From CAKOSP01 sp964370755 (GTDB lineage: Bacteria; Bacillota_I; Bacilli_A; RF39; UBA660): DNA of 64,000 bases. The stretch covers positions 7,468-71,467 of the forward strand of contig CAYJKL010000004.1 of the NCBI GenBank assembly GCA_964370755.1, read 5' to 3'. Below, in pieces: positions 35,213 to 45,173 of this stretch (its first letter is position 1; each line of letters opens with the position of its first letter). The position numbers and the translations under genes were made by a program. The notes beneath the pieces are model-generated. The model searched no databases. It saw nothing but the letters and a program-made list of their open reading frames with translations, and was not told where the DNA came from.

Positions 35213-35246
35213 GAAAAAAAGCAAATACTTATTTATTTTGCTTTTT
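35213..35246 (-). terminator. Terminator after the SMR-like gene
   Basis: AAAAGCAAA (35217-35225) pairs with TTTGCTTTT (35237-35245); T run on minus strand. Confidence 0.7.
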
Positions 35247-35592
35247 ATCTTTTTATTCCTAGTAATACAACTCCTGCAATTATTAGTATTATTCCAATAA
35301 CGTTGAAAATTGTTACTTTTTCTTTAAATATTACAAGTGCAATTACAACTACTGCAACTTGAACGATGCCTGTTAATACTGGCACAATTATGGATATATT
35401 TGAAGTTACTATAATCTTTTGCCATAAAATAAAACTTACTATGTAACAAATAAAACCTAATAATGTTACATAACCTATTTTAAAAGAAAAAATATCTTTT
35501 GTGGTAATGTTAAGCGAGTCTCCACCTAACTTCATAAAAGTTATACCACTTACTGTAAATAATAAATATAAAATATATATTATGTAATTCAT
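35245..35592 (-). CDS. SMR/EamA-like small membrane transporter (ArnE-type flippase candidate)
   Basis: 115 residues with four membrane helices (YIIYILYLLFTVSGITFMKL, and the end IFNVIGIILIIAGVVLLGIK). The size and pattern match small multidrug resistance / ArnE-type proteins that can flip polyprenyl-phosphate sugars. It overlaps the DUF2304 gene by four bases and lies with a GT2/GT-C fusion, so flipping a lipid-phosphate sugar is a reasonable inference. Confidence 0.8.
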   Translation of the reverse strand: MNYIIYILYLLFTVSGITFMKLGGDSLNITTKDIFSFKIGYVTLLGFICYIVSFILWQKIIVTSNISIIVPVLTGIVQVAVVVIALVIFKEKVTIFNVIGIILIIAGVVLLGIKR

Positions 35593-35930
35593 TTTTCCTC
35601 CGTATTTTTTTTAATTTTAGATACTTCTTGTATAAGTAATCTAATTTTTTCATTTTGGGCAGTTACTATTATTGTTAAAGAAAGGCTTATTAGCAACAAT
35701 ATTATTATAACTATTACAAATAACATATTTGATAATGTTTCAAAATTAAAAAACACTGATATTTTTTCTAGAGTACTCGGAAATATTGAAGAAAATAATA
35801 TAAATAAACTTGATAATATCCATATCATTGAATATTTTAGTGATATTAAGCCCTTTTTTACTATAAGGATTATTATTACTATTAGAAATATTGAACCTAA
35901 TATCATTTCAAATTGAAGTAATGGTGTCAT
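35589..35930 (-). CDS. DUF2304-type membrane protein
   Basis: 113 residues, three membrane helices and a charged C-terminal coil (IRLLIQEVSKIKKNTEEK). Size, topology and its position directly after a polyprenol-phosphate-type GT2 match DUF2304 proteins, which usually accompany such GT2 enzymes. The start codon overlaps the stop of the fusion gene, so they are translationally coupled. Its molecular role is unknown in the family. Confidence 0.78.
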   Translation of the reverse strand: MTPLLQFEMILGSIFLIVIIILIVKKGLISLKYSMIWILSSLFILFSSIFPSTLEKISVFFNFETLSNMLFVIVIIILLLISLSLTIIVTAQNEKIRLLIQEVSKIKKNTEEK

Positions 35931-38056
35931 TATTTTCCTCCTTTCATATTAGTAATTATCATCAATAATATTACATTAATCATGTAGTATACACTTTTCC
36001 AAGATTTTATTGATGATTCTCCATTTTCTCTAGCGTGCATTTTTACTGCAACTTCTTCTATTTTTAAATTATATTTTTTTAATATTATCGGACATATTGG
36101 TTCTGGATACTCTATTGGATACTTTTCAGCAAATATTTTTATTACATTCTTATTTGCTGCTCTAAATCCACTTGTTGGATCTGTTATTGTTTGATTCGAT
36201 ATTAATTTTATAAATTTTGAAATTATTTTTATCCCTACTTGTCTCATAGCAGTTGATTTAAATTCACTTGAGTTTATATCTACGAATCTTGAGCCAATCA
36301 CAAAATCGGCGCCTGATTTAATTGGTTTAATTAATTCCTTAACGTAATTAACGTCATGCTGTCCATCTCCGTCAAATTGTATGGCAACATCATAATTATT
36401 TACTAGTGCATACTTATAACCAGTTTGTACTGCTCCTCCAATACCCAAATTATGTATTAGATTAATTGTATTAAAATTATTTTTCGCACAAATTTCTTTG
36501 GTTTTATCTGTTGATCCATCATTTATGATTATATAATCAATATTTTGTTTAGACTTTTCTATACTATTAATAGTTTTTACAATATTTTCTTCTTCATTAT
36601 AAGCTGGTATAATTAATAATATTTTCTCTGCTTTTTTTTGTGTTTCCATTTCTTCTTTTGTATTCATTTTAATTTTTTCAACTTGATTCTTATTTGCTGC
36701 TATTATAATCAGTAATAATATTGCCGGGAAACTATATCTGCCATTTAGAACCACTAATAAATTAGATAATATGTATCCTACTGTAAACAACTGCAATATT
36801 ATGAGTTTGTGATTATTATTTTTTATATTTGAGTATACTGCAATTATAGAAAATGATATTATTGCAGTATATATTATTAAATTTACATTATTTATTGTTT
36901 CGTAATTTTTTTGTACTATTGCTAAGCTCTCTTCGTCAATAATATATGATACATAATCTAGTGATGTGTTATGCGTAGTCCATAGTGATGTATATTTACA
37001 ATTCATTAGTTCACTCGTTCCACTAATTCCATAACTTTTGTATCTATTAATTGTTTCATCAATTAAAATACTACTTCCATTTTTTTCTTCTAATATCTCA
37101 AATGCATATTCAGAATCTTCTACTGTCCAACTTCCACAGTATTCTTTGTTTGCACCAAAATATAGTGACCATTCAGTTGCACCTGGTCTAAGTTCCATAT
37201 CTAATCGATTTTCAATATAAATGTTAATTAAACTACTTGTTATTGTATATGTAAGTATTATAATTACTAAACTTAGTATTTCTCTTAATTTCTTAATTGT
37301 CAAAATATAATAGATTACAAGTGCGATTAATAATATTAACATTATAGGTCTAATATTATTGCTCACTGCCATTATTATTCCAAGTAATATTATATAAAGT
37401 ATACTTTTTTTATTCACTTCAAGTGTTTCTAAATTTTTAATTTTTTCTAATATTATTATTGTTAGTATTAAAAACAGCATAAATATTGTTTCTGTTGCTA
37501 CTAAAAAATTTGTAAATATTACTACTGGCATTATGAAATATAAACCACTAAGTAAAGTTCCAACCGGTTTTGACGTATACTTAATTATAACTTTATAAAG
37601 TAACAAGGTTGTTATTATCTGAACAATTACATTCCCAATTATAACTGAACTTACTCCTTTGCCAAATAGAAATAAAAAGAAGGCGAAAATGTTAGAAACC
37701 ATTACAACATATCCATTGAATGCTAGATATGCATTATTAAAATTTTCTCCATTTAGTATTGAAATTGCGGTTTCATAATATAATAAGAAATCTGATTCTA
37801 ATTCAAAATTTAAATTCAAGAAATAGTAACCTCTGATAATTAAACCTACAATTATAAATGAAATGAGTATATATTTACTATTTTTATTGTTTATGAGATT
37901 TTTTTTATATAAAAAATAGAATGAGAATATCAGTATTATCACTACTATTCCTTCAATCGAAAAATAGTTCATATTGAATTTATGTAAATTCAAACCTAAT
38001 ATATATACTAATAATATTAGCAGTATAATTTGTATTACTTTTTTTAGTATATTCAT
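35930..38056 (-). CDS. Fusion: GT-C membrane glycosyltransferase + polyprenol-phosphate sugar synthase (GT2)
   Basis: About 708 residues from ATG 38056 (GGAAGG upstream). Residues 1-475 form a multi-helix GT39/ArnT-like domain; FELESDFLLYYETAISILN carries the acidic pair expected near the first loop. From about 476 a complete GT2 begins (LLIIPAYNEEENIVKTI, IINDGSTDKTKEIC, IQFDGDGQHD, TDPTSGFRAANK) like dolichol-phosphate mannose synthases. The linker contains MNTKEEMETQKK, which looks like the start of a former separate gene. One protein would thus make the lipid-phosphate sugar inside and transfer it outside. Confidence 0.88.
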   Translation of the reverse strand: MNILKKVIQIILLILLVYILGLNLHKFNMNYFSIEGIVVIILIFSFYFLYKKNLINNKNSKYILISFIIVGLIIRGYYFLNLNFELESDFLLYYETAISILNGENFNNAYLAFNGYVVMVSNIFAFFLFLFGKGVSSVIIGNVIVQIITTLLLYKVIIKYTSKPVGTLLSGLYFIMPVVIFTNFLVATETIFMLFLILTIIILEKIKNLETLEVNKKSILYIILLGIIMAVSNNIRPIMLILLIALVIYYILTIKKLREILSLVIIILTYTITSSLINIYIENRLDMELRPGATEWSLYFGANKEYCGSWTVEDSEYAFEILEEKNGSSILIDETINRYKSYGISGTSELMNCKYTSLWTTHNTSLDYVSYIIDEESLAIVQKNYETINNVNLIIYTAIISFSIIAVYSNIKNNNHKLIILQLFTVGYILSNLLVVLNGRYSFPAILLLIIIAANKNQVEKIKMNTKEEMETQKKAEKILLIIPAYNEEENIVKTINSIEKSKQNIDYIIINDGSTDKTKEICAKNNFNTINLIHNLGIGGAVQTGYKYALVNNYDVAIQFDGDGQHDVNYVKELIKPIKSGADFVIGSRFVDINSSEFKSTAMRQVGIKIISKFIKLISNQTITDPTSGFRAANKNVIKIFAEKYPIEYPEPICPIILKKYNLKIEEVAVKMHARENGESSIKSWKSVYYMINVILLMIITNMKGGK

Positions 38057-38057
38057 A

Positions 38058-39356
38058 CTATTCACCTTCCTTTGATTTCAGATAACTTAATATTATTTCG
38101 CATTTTTTTAACCATGAGTTTTCATTTGCTTCTTTCTCTAATAGTTTCAAATATTTTTTATCTTTGGTTAGCTTTAATGCTTCATCTAATTTATCCATAA
38201 AATCATCATGATTTTTACCTATTAATACGCTTTCGTGTTTCATACACTCGTGCATAGCTGTTGTTACAGAAGGTTTTCCTAGGGCCATATATTCATATAA
38301 CTTTAGAGGCGATGTTGCTTGTGTTATTTCGTTTATCAAAAATGGTATTGTACATACATCAAACTCCTTAGCATAATAAGGTAATATATTGTAATCAATT
38401 GATCCTATAAAGTGAATATTTTTTAGTTCATGAATATTGTGTTTATCATATTCTTCGTCATATTTTACTCCAATTAATACAAATTCATAATCTGGTCTTT
38501 TTTTAGCGAATTCTTTTAAAAGATCATAATCAAACCAAACGGCAAGTGCTCCATAATAACCGATGATAGGTTTATTAAGTTTAATTATTTTTTGCATTTC
38601 TACACTTAGTTTAGTTTTTTTATTTAAATTTGTAAAATGATTGATATCTACACCATTTGAAGAATAGACATATTCATCTCTATATTTTTTTACATCATCC
38701 ATTATGTTGTCAGCTGTAACCACTACAATACAATTTTCTGTGTCTGACATTGCATAATTATATTTTTCTTCAACATTTTTTGGAAGTCTTTTAGCGTTTG
38801 ATATCGCAGGGCTTAAGTCATCTATATAATCATAAATAATTTTATAACCTTTTTTAATATACTGTTTCATCTTTTTAACTGTAAGTGATAACTCAGTAGA
38901 AAATAGATATATATATTTTGGTTTATCAATTTCATCTATCTTTTTATATAATGCTTTAACAAAATCTTTACTATACGTGAAATTTATAAGATATAAATTT
39001 TTTTCAAGTTTTGAACATAGTTCTATGTTATCTGAAAATATATTAACTTCATATAAGAATAATGTATTGTTTCTAGCCATTGCTCTAGCTATATGCTGTG
39101 GTCTTTGAAATAGTTTTGCATTCCATCCAAAACTATCATTTTTCCATATAACTATTCTATCAAAACTTTTTTCATTATCAAATATTTTTGCGATTTCTTT
39201 ATTTATTTTTTCAAAATATTTTTTCCTGTCTTTTTGTTTTTCAATGAACTGACTTATTTTATTTATCAATCTTCTTACTTTTCTTTTTATTATAGCAATT
39301 GGTTTTAATATTAGATGCCATCTTAAATACTTTAATACTTTAATAATAAATTTCAT
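38058..39356 (-). CDS. TuaH-like GT-B glycosyltransferase, copy B
   Basis: 432 residues. Basic amphipathic N-terminus (KRKVRRLINKISQFIEKQKD) suited to membrane contact; then IVIWKNDSFGWNAKLFQRPQ, IYDYIDDLSPAISN, VWFDYDLLKEFAKK and FLINEITQATSPLKLYEYMA, parallel to copy A at 33917. Role: cytoplasmic transfer of a sugar to a lipid-linked chain. It lies between the ABC exporter ATPase and the GT-C/GT2 fusion. Confidence 0.88.
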   Translation of the reverse strand: MKFIIKVLKYLRWHLILKPIAIIKRKVRRLINKISQFIEKQKDRKKYFEKINKEIAKIFDNEKSFDRIVIWKNDSFGWNAKLFQRPQHIARAMARNNTLFLYEVNIFSDNIELCSKLEKNLYLINFTYSKDFVKALYKKIDEIDKPKYIYLFSTELSLTVKKMKQYIKKGYKIIYDYIDDLSPAISNAKRLPKNVEEKYNYAMSDTENCIVVVTADNIMDDVKKYRDEYVYSSNGVDINHFTNLNKKTKLSVEMQKIIKLNKPIIGYYGALAVWFDYDLLKEFAKKRPDYEFVLIGVKYDEEYDKHNIHELKNIHFIGSIDYNILPYYAKEFDVCTIPFLINEITQATSPLKLYEYMALGKPSVTTAMHECMKHESVLIGKNHDDFMDKLDEALKLTKDKKYLKLLEKEANENSWLKKCEIILSYLKSKEGE

Positions 39357-39357
39357 T

Positions 39358-40119
39358 TTATACCTCTTCTTTCATTATTGTTCGATAGTATTCATCACAC
39401 ACAGTTATATCCCCTATTTTTTTAACTTTACCTTTTTCTAACCAAATAACTTTATCACATATTTTTTTTACTTGTTCAAGCGAATGAGATACAAACAAAA
39501 CTGTCGTTCCACCTGTTATCATTTCCATCATTTTGTTTTCACTCTTACTTTGAAATGCTATATCTCCAACTGATAAAATTTCATCTACTATTAATATTTC
39601 TGGATCTACTATAGTAGCTATTGAAAATGCAAGTCTAGCTATCATTCCCGAAGAGTAATTTTGGACTGGTACATCTAAAAATTCTTTTAACTCTGAAAAT
39701 TCTACTATTTCATCAAATTTATTATCGATTAGATCTTTTGAATAACCCATCACTGCCCCATTTAAATAGATATTTTCACGTGCTGTAAGTTCCATATCGA
39801 ATCCTGCTCCAAGTTCTATCATAGGACAAATATTACCATATGTTTCCATTTTTCCTTCAGTAGGTTTCATAACTCCTGCAATTATTTTTAATAGTGTTGA
39901 TTTTCCAGCACCATTTGCACCTATGAAACCAACTACTTCGCCACTTTTTATTTCAAAGCTTACATTATTAATTGCTTTAAATTCCATTTTTTTCTTTTTT
40001 TCTTTTCTCTTAGTAATGTTTACAAACCACTGTTTAAATGAAAATGTTTTTTCTATTCCTAGATTAAATTTCATTGTGATTTTTTCCAACTTGATCATTA
40101 TTTTTTTTTGATTTTCCAT
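39358..40119 (-). CDS. Polysaccharide/teichoic acid ABC exporter ATPase (TagH/Wzt type)
   Basis: 253 residues from ATG 40119 (AGAGGTGAAT before it; an in-frame GTG six bases earlier lies inside that site). Walker A GANGAGKST at 67-75, the signature loop NYSSGMIARLAFS, Walker B ILIVDEILSVGD and the switch His in VLFVSHSLEQV are intact. The residue ~60 Lys-rich insertion and the absence of a long C-terminal sugar-binding domain match short TagH/RfbB-type ATPases. It drives export of a lipid-linked polymer with the permease encoded directly upstream. Confidence 0.94.
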   Translation of the reverse strand: MENQKKIMIKLEKITMKFNLGIEKTFSFKQWFVNITKRKEKKKKMEFKAINNVSFEIKSGEVVGFIGANGAGKSTLLKIIAGVMKPTEGKMETYGNICPMIELGAGFDMELTARENIYLNGAVMGYSKDLIDNKFDEIVEFSELKEFLDVPVQNYSSGMIARLAFSIATIVDPEILIVDEILSVGDIAFQSKSENKMMEMITGGTTVLFVSHSLEQVKKICDKVIWLEKGKVKKIGDITVCDEYYRTIMKEEV

Positions 40120-40127
40120 ATTCACCT

Positions 40128-40913
40128 CTAAACGTAATATATAAATTTGTCTTGTTTTTTTCTAAAGACAAATATACCTATAAATAATGCTATTATTGCT
40201 GATAAAAAGCATATTAAAAATTGAAAGCCAGATGGCATATTACCAAAAAGTATTATTTCTCTAGCAAAATCTATAAATTGATACAGTGGATTAAATTTCA
40301 TAAAATCTTGTAGAGGCATTTCTATAATATTAATGTCATACATTATTGGTGTTAAATACATTAAAATTGTAGTTAATATACCATAAATATAAAACATATC
40401 TCTTAAAAACACTGACACAGTTGATAAAATTAAACCTACTCCTAATGTAAATAAAAATAAACATAAGAATATAAATGGTAATAACAAATGATATACATTA
40501 AGTGAGTGACCTGTTGCTAATATTACTATATAAAGTGGAATTAAAGTTAATATAAAGTTAATTCCTATGAAAAGGCATTTTGCCAAAGGGAAAATGTATT
40601 TTGGTATATATACTTTGTTAATCAAACTAAAATTACCTACAACTGATCCCATTGCTAGATTAGATGCTTCTGAAAAATAATTGAAAAAAGTAAGTCCTAT
40701 TAGTAAATATGTTATATAACTAATGCCTGGTGTAGAAAATTTAAATACATTTGAAAAAACTACTGCCATCACACTCATCATTAAAATTGGATACAGTAAA
40801 CTCCATAATACGCCTAGTACACTTCTTTTATATTTTACTTTAAAATCTCGAATAATTAATTGTTTTAGTAAAAAGTTATATTTTTGATATGTATATTTTA
40901 AGTTTTTAATCAT
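40128..40913 (-). CDS. Polysaccharide/teichoic acid ABC exporter permease (TagG/Wzm type)
   Basis: 261 residues from ATG 40913, preceded by GAGGAG; upstream in-frame ATGs overlap the -10 box or the neighbouring gene. FLLKQLIIRDFKVKYKRSVL and GVLWSLLYPILMMSVMAVVF are the ABC-2 permease landmarks, followed by six membrane helices and FNPLYQFIDFAREIILFG. It pairs with the ATPase gene eight bases downstream. Its presence beside Wzx/Wzy-type genes means at least two glycans may be exported. Confidence 0.92.
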   Translation of the reverse strand: MIKNLKYTYQKYNFLLKQLIIRDFKVKYKRSVLGVLWSLLYPILMMSVMAVVFSNVFKFSTPGISYITYLLIGLTFFNYFSEASNLAMGSVVGNFSLINKVYIPKYIFPLAKCLFIGINFILTLIPLYIVILATGHSLNVYHLLLPFIFLCLFLFTLGVGLILSTVSVFLRDMFYIYGILTTILMYLTPIMYDINIIEMPLQDFMKFNPLYQFIDFAREIILFGNMPSGFQFLICFLSAIIALFIGIFVFRKKQDKFIYYV

Positions 40914-40937
40914 TGTTATATTACTCCTCATATGTTT

Positions 40938-40967
40938 ATTATACACTATTTTTTCTTTTATTAGCAA
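40938..40967 (-). promoter_or_regulatory. Promoter of the ABC exporter genes
   Basis: Minus strand TTGCTA (40962-40967), 18-base spacer, TATAAT (40938-40943), inside the 3' end of the upstream gene. Confidence 0.5.
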
Positions 40968-42396
40968 GATTTCTTTTATTATTACCCTTATTTTCTTCAA
41001 ATTCTATAAACATAAAAAGACTTACTAATAAAAGTGGCACTAACTGATTAAAAATATTTCCACTTAGATACGCTATAAAAAATGTAATCGCACATATTGA
41101 TGCTTTTATAAAATGATAATATTTATTTGTTTTAAAATATGCAAATGTCATCTTAAAAGTTTGATATATATATATTCCTAAAAATAGTATTAACCCAATT
41201 ATTCCATACGCATAGTACTGAAGAGTTATATCACTTTCTATATTAAATATATTTTGAACTCTAGAGTTAGTTATACCAAAAAATACATCATTATTATTAT
41301 CGTTTATTTCTATTACTCTTTTAATCATTTCTGTTTCTAAATATCTATAATTTGTTCTAGAACTTTCGTCTTGCTGAAGTATTTCATACCAAAAATCAGG
41401 GTCGTACTGATATGGGTATCTGTTTATAATAAAATTTGCATTAATTTTTAATTCTTCGTAATTTTCTTCAATATATTCTTCTTTTGATAATTCTTTTTTT
41501 TCTTCCAATTTTTCTTCGTATGCAAGTATATAAGTTGTTTTAGCATTTAACAAATCATAAGTTTCCACTCGTCTAATACTTGGGGAATATGGAAGCAGTA
41601 TTCCGAATAATATCATTAAGCTTATTGTTTTTAAAATATCTTTTTTTGAATAATCAATTTGTTTAGTTATCTTATATAAAATGGTAAATATAAAAACTAC
41701 TATGAAAATTGCAGCCAGTCCGATACTAGATACTCTTGTACCTAACATAAGACTTGCTATAATAATTAAGATTATATAATTAAAATTTATTTTTTTGTTT
41801 ATAAAGTAGTAGAAACTTATTACGAATAGTATATTTAATATTAAACATATTTGATTTGCATACATAAAATAACCTTTACTAGCTAAGTCTGCATAGTAAT
41901 AACCATTGCTGAACCATGAAAAAATATTGCCTTTTATTATTTGATCTGCATAACTACTTTCTGATATTACAAATATGTTAGTTATTACTATACTACCTGC
42001 GACAAATAAAATATAGTATTTTATTAGCTTAATAAAAAACATTTTATTTATTTTTGTGTGTCTAATTATGTAGATAAATAATATAGGTACACATAATTTG
42101 GCGATTTGCAATATTTCATCATATAAATTGTAATTGAAATTCCCTGGAACTAGAGAATTAAAATTATTAGAGTTTAAGTGATGAAATATATAATATACTA
42201 GCACAATACTAAAATATGCAATAATGTACTTCACATTTTTTCTTGATCCTTTATTTGTATATAATAACATTATAAAAAGCATTACTACTGTTATTAATAA
42301 TGCTAGTGTAACTATTGAATTATAAAAACTCCCTAATAAAAATATAGGTAAAGTAATAAGTAACATATTTAATAATTTTGCATATAGATTATTCAT
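40939..42396 (-). CDS. Wzy/O-antigen ligase-like membrane protein
   Basis: 485 residues, about 11 membrane helices, a large outside loop near residues 285-380 (rich in Glu and Tyr, ending DVFFGITNSRVQNIF) and a basic C-terminal tail (NNKRNLANKRKNS). This is the layout of Wzy polymerases and O-antigen ligases, where the loop holds catalysis. It is the second such protein in the locus. Ribosome site is weak (AAAAGAG). Confidence 0.75.
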   Translation of the reverse strand: MNNLYAKLLNMLLITLPIFLLGSFYNSIVTLALLITVVMLFIMLLYTNKGSRKNVKYIIAYFSIVLVYYIFHHLNSNNFNSLVPGNFNYNLYDEILQIAKLCVPILFIYIIRHTKINKMFFIKLIKYYILFVAGSIVITNIFVISESSYADQIIKGNIFSWFSNGYYYADLASKGYFMYANQICLILNILFVISFYYFINKKINFNYIILIIIASLMLGTRVSSIGLAAIFIVVFIFTILYKITKQIDYSKKDILKTISLMILFGILLPYSPSIRRVETYDLLNAKTTYILAYEEKLEEKKELSKEEYIEENYEELKINANFIINRYPYQYDPDFWYEILQQDESSRTNYRYLETEMIKRVIEINDNNNDVFFGITNSRVQNIFNIESDITLQYYAYGIIGLILFLGIYIYQTFKMTFAYFKTNKYYHFIKASICAITFFIAYLSGNIFNQLVPLLLVSLFMFIEFEENKGNNKRNLANKRKNSV

Positions 42397-42483
42397 AATA
42401 TACTCTTTTCTTAAAATATTTTATCATATTAGGCATTAAAAATCTATATTTGACATCAAATCTTTTCTTTAAGATAAATTTAG

Positions 42484-42511
42484 TAAAAAAATAAGCGATT
42501 TTTTCGCTTAT
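42484..42511 (-). terminator. Terminator of the pentose-pathway segment
   Basis: ATAAGCGA (42491-42498) pairs perfectly with TCGCTTAT (42504-42511); minus strand ends in seven T. It separates genes 47118-42524 from those downstream. Confidence 0.8.
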
Positions 42512-42523
42512 CTTATTTTTTGT

Positions 42524-44203
42524 CTATAGTCCGTAATGTGCTAAACCAAATTTGATTAATTCAATTATTCCAGGTATATTTATTGCGATTAATGAAACTA
42601 TTAATAGGTAATAAATGATTATTTTAAATTTCAATTTATTTTTTAATAACTTTTCTATTAGCATAATTATTAGTATTATATACGCCCAGGAAAAGTATAA
42701 TGAATATAGTATCAAACCATTTTCTGATGTTCCCCAACCAACTAGGCATAACATAACGAAGGAAAATATTACCCAAGAAAAACATATTTTACATAATTTT
42801 TCTTTATAATTTAAAATAAATGATATTATAACGAGTAGTATTATCCCAACGCCTATATAATTTACTTTTAAAGAATCTTCTAACTGATATACTATATTTC
42901 CGTGTTTGTTTATTTCTATTATTGTATCTAATTTATAAAAACAATTCGCAACAAAATCTGTGAATTGATAAAATTTTTCATAAAAATATAATTCTTTTCC
43001 TGTATAATGAGTAGTATAAATTGTTAGCAATTGTATTGCATCTAATAATTTTGGTAACTGACCAAATATTGATATAGTTGTTATTGTATTAATAAATAAA
43101 TAAACTAAATTTATTATTTTGTCTTTTAATTTTTTCGAACTAATAGTCAACGGAAATAATATTCCACTTGTTAATAGTGTACCTGTTGAACAGATATAAA
43201 GTTCGTCTTTATTTTTCTTATCTTTTATATATGCATTAATTAACATTATTAGCCAAAAAAATGCTATTATGTATTGCTCTATATTTAACACAAATAGTAA
43301 AAATGGATAAGATACAAAGAATATAAATAAAAATATTTTTTTAGTAAGATTATCAAAATTTAGTAATTTACTTAAGGTTACTGCGCTAAATATTAATAAC
43401 ATACAATGTAAGATTGCCGTTGTAATAAAATATATATTTGGTACAAACGGTAATGTATTTGACACTGCTTTTACAAAAACTGTAAACGGTAGCGCTATTA
43501 TACCAAATAAAGGTTGTCTTAAATCATTTTCATGGGCATTTACATAATAATATGTGTCTGTGTATAGTAAAAAACCTGTGTCTGTTGTATATACAACATC
43601 ATAAGGAATACTATTGCCATAATCGTCTACTGGTTGATAAAATACTGTTGTGTTATTATAAATAATTATAATTAATATAGATATTATAATTGTCATAATT
43701 ATAAATAGTTTTTTTTCTTTTTTTTCGAATCCAACAAAATCTTCAATTATATCTCTTATAATTTTTGTGTAGAAAAAGTTCGTTGCTACATATACTGCGA
43801 AAAAAGAAAGCAGTGTAAATAATTCTAAAAATAGTAATGCTCGATCTACTGAAAAGTTAAAATTATGGATATTATCATTAATAAAAGTTTGTACAAAAAT
43901 GTTATCTATATAATTTTGCGAAACTGCGTAAGTAAGTAGAACTGACCATAGTAGAACTGGATAGTTTATTCCTTTTTCAAATATTTTTTTCAAAAAGTTC
44001 TTTTTAAACGCTAAATAACAAACTGTAATTAGAGATATAACTAAAGTTACAAAAGTATATAAATACGGCAGCTTATACCCTATAAGTGAAAATGTTAAAA
44101 TTAGTCCTGATAATATAAATATTACTTCAAGAACTGTGGTTTTTGATAGTTTAATAACTATACTATCAACTTTATCTCTTAATTTTTTTATTATAGTTTT
44201 CAT
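42524..44203 (-). CDS. GT-C-like multi-spanning membrane protein
   Basis: 559 residues from ATG 44203 (GGGAGG upstream). At least 12 membrane helices with an acidic first outer loop region (VVYTTDTGFLLYTDTYYYVN, AHENDLRQPLFG). This resembles GT-C fold glycosyltransferases that use polyprenyl-phosphate sugars, but no exact family motif is certain. It directly follows the HAD-GtrA fusion (overlap of 32 bases) in the same operon as UbiA, so it may use the lipid-phosphate pentose made there. Confidence 0.65.
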   Translation of the reverse strand: MKTIIKKLRDKVDSIVIKLSKTTVLEVIFILSGLILTFSLIGYKLPYLYTFVTLVISLITVCYLAFKKNFLKKIFEKGINYPVLLWSVLLTYAVSQNYIDNIFVQTFINDNIHNFNFSVDRALLFLELFTLLSFFAVYVATNFFYTKIIRDIIEDFVGFEKKEKKLFIIMTIIISILIIIIYNNTTVFYQPVDDYGNSIPYDVVYTTDTGFLLYTDTYYYVNAHENDLRQPLFGIIALPFTVFVKAVSNTLPFVPNIYFITTAILHCMLLIFSAVTLSKLLNFDNLTKKIFLFIFFVSYPFLLFVLNIEQYIIAFFWLIMLINAYIKDKKNKDELYICSTGTLLTSGILFPLTISSKKLKDKIINLVYLFINTITTISIFGQLPKLLDAIQLLTIYTTHYTGKELYFYEKFYQFTDFVANCFYKLDTIIEINKHGNIVYQLEDSLKVNYIGVGIILLVIISFILNYKEKLCKICFSWVIFSFVMLCLVGWGTSENGLILYSLYFSWAYIILIIMLIEKLLKNKLKFKIIIYYLLIVSLIAINIPGIIELIKFGLAHYGL

Positions 44204-45173
44204 AAATACCTCCCTTGAATGCATAGTTTTTCATTAGTAAGAAAGTAACTGGAACACCGAGAGCTACTGCTATTATATAGGAATATACTTCACTGATTCC
44301 AATAATATTATAAAATAAAAACACTACAATATTTTGAATTAAAAAATTAGGGATATATGATATTACAAATTTTATAAATTTTTTAGTTGAATAATTAGTT
44401 TTGAATGTAATACTTGTATTTAAAATATAAGATATTATTAAACTTGTGATATATCCTAATATGAAACTAATATTAGCATTACTAATTATGTTGGAATATA
44501 AAATTGCAAATAATACTCCATTTATTGCATTTATTCCACCTACAAATAAAAATTTTAAAAATTCTTTATTTATAAATTGTTTTTGTGTTTTTTGCATTAG
44601 TGAACTTCTATTATACTCCCAGTCACTTATATCATTCCCCTCCACGATAAAAGATTTTTTCGCTAACTTGGCCAATGGTTCATCTGAATATGAATCAGAG
44701 TAAAATTCATTTATTTTTGCATTTGGATATGCAATCTTAAACCTAAATACTTTTTCTTTGCCATAACAATTTAACCCTGTATACGTACCTGTTTTCATAT
44801 CTACTATAGACGCTAACACATTGTTTACACCAAGCCTTTTCATCATTGGCTTTACTAAAAATTCTGGAGAAGCTGATATGATAATATCACTTTCTTTTGT
44901 TTGCTTTAAATAATATTCTAAAATATTTTTTTCCTTAGCATCCCAAAATTTTTCAACTAGTTTTTTTGTGTTTCTACTCTTAGTTAGAAATACATAAAAC
45001 TTTTCTTTGAATTCAGTTTTTGTATATATTTTAAATATATACTTTATAAAGGCAATACCTTGTTTTGGAAGGCATAGTAATATTTTTGGGTTATTTTTTA
45101 TACAAAAAAAATAAAAATCCTTTGTTGAATCATTTTTATAGATTGTTTTATCAAAATCATATACATTAATCAT
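44172..45173 (-). CDS. Fusion: HAD-IB phosphatase + GtrA-like flippase
   Basis: 333 residues. Residues 1-190 are a HAD-IB (SerB-like) phosphatase: VYDFDKTIYKNDS with nucleophile Asp6 and Asp8, IISASPEFL, and FYSDSYSDEPLAKLAK with the acidic motif. Residues about 205-330 are a GtrA-like four-helix membrane domain (FLKFLFVGGINAINGVLFAI, LNTSITFKTN, LLMKNYAFKG). GtrA proteins flip polyprenyl-phosphate sugars. With UbiA upstream, the likely job is to dephosphorylate polyprenyl-phospho-5-phosphoribose and move it outward. The fusion itself is seen; substrate is inferred. Confidence 0.88.
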   Translation of the reverse strand: MINVYDFDKTIYKNDSTKDFYFFCIKNNPKILLCLPKQGIAFIKYIFKIYTKTEFKEKFYVFLTKSRNTKKLVEKFWDAKEKNILEYYLKQTKESDIIISASPEFLVKPMMKRLGVNNVLASIVDMKTGTYTGLNCYGKEKVFRFKIAYPNAKINEFYSDSYSDEPLAKLAKKSFIVEGNDISDWEYNRSSLMQKTQKQFINKEFLKFLFVGGINAINGVLFAILYSNIISNANISFILGYITSLIISYILNTSITFKTNYSTKKFIKFVISYIPNFLIQNIVVFLFYNIIGISEVYSYIIAVALGVPVTFLLMKNYAFKGGIYENYNKKIKR

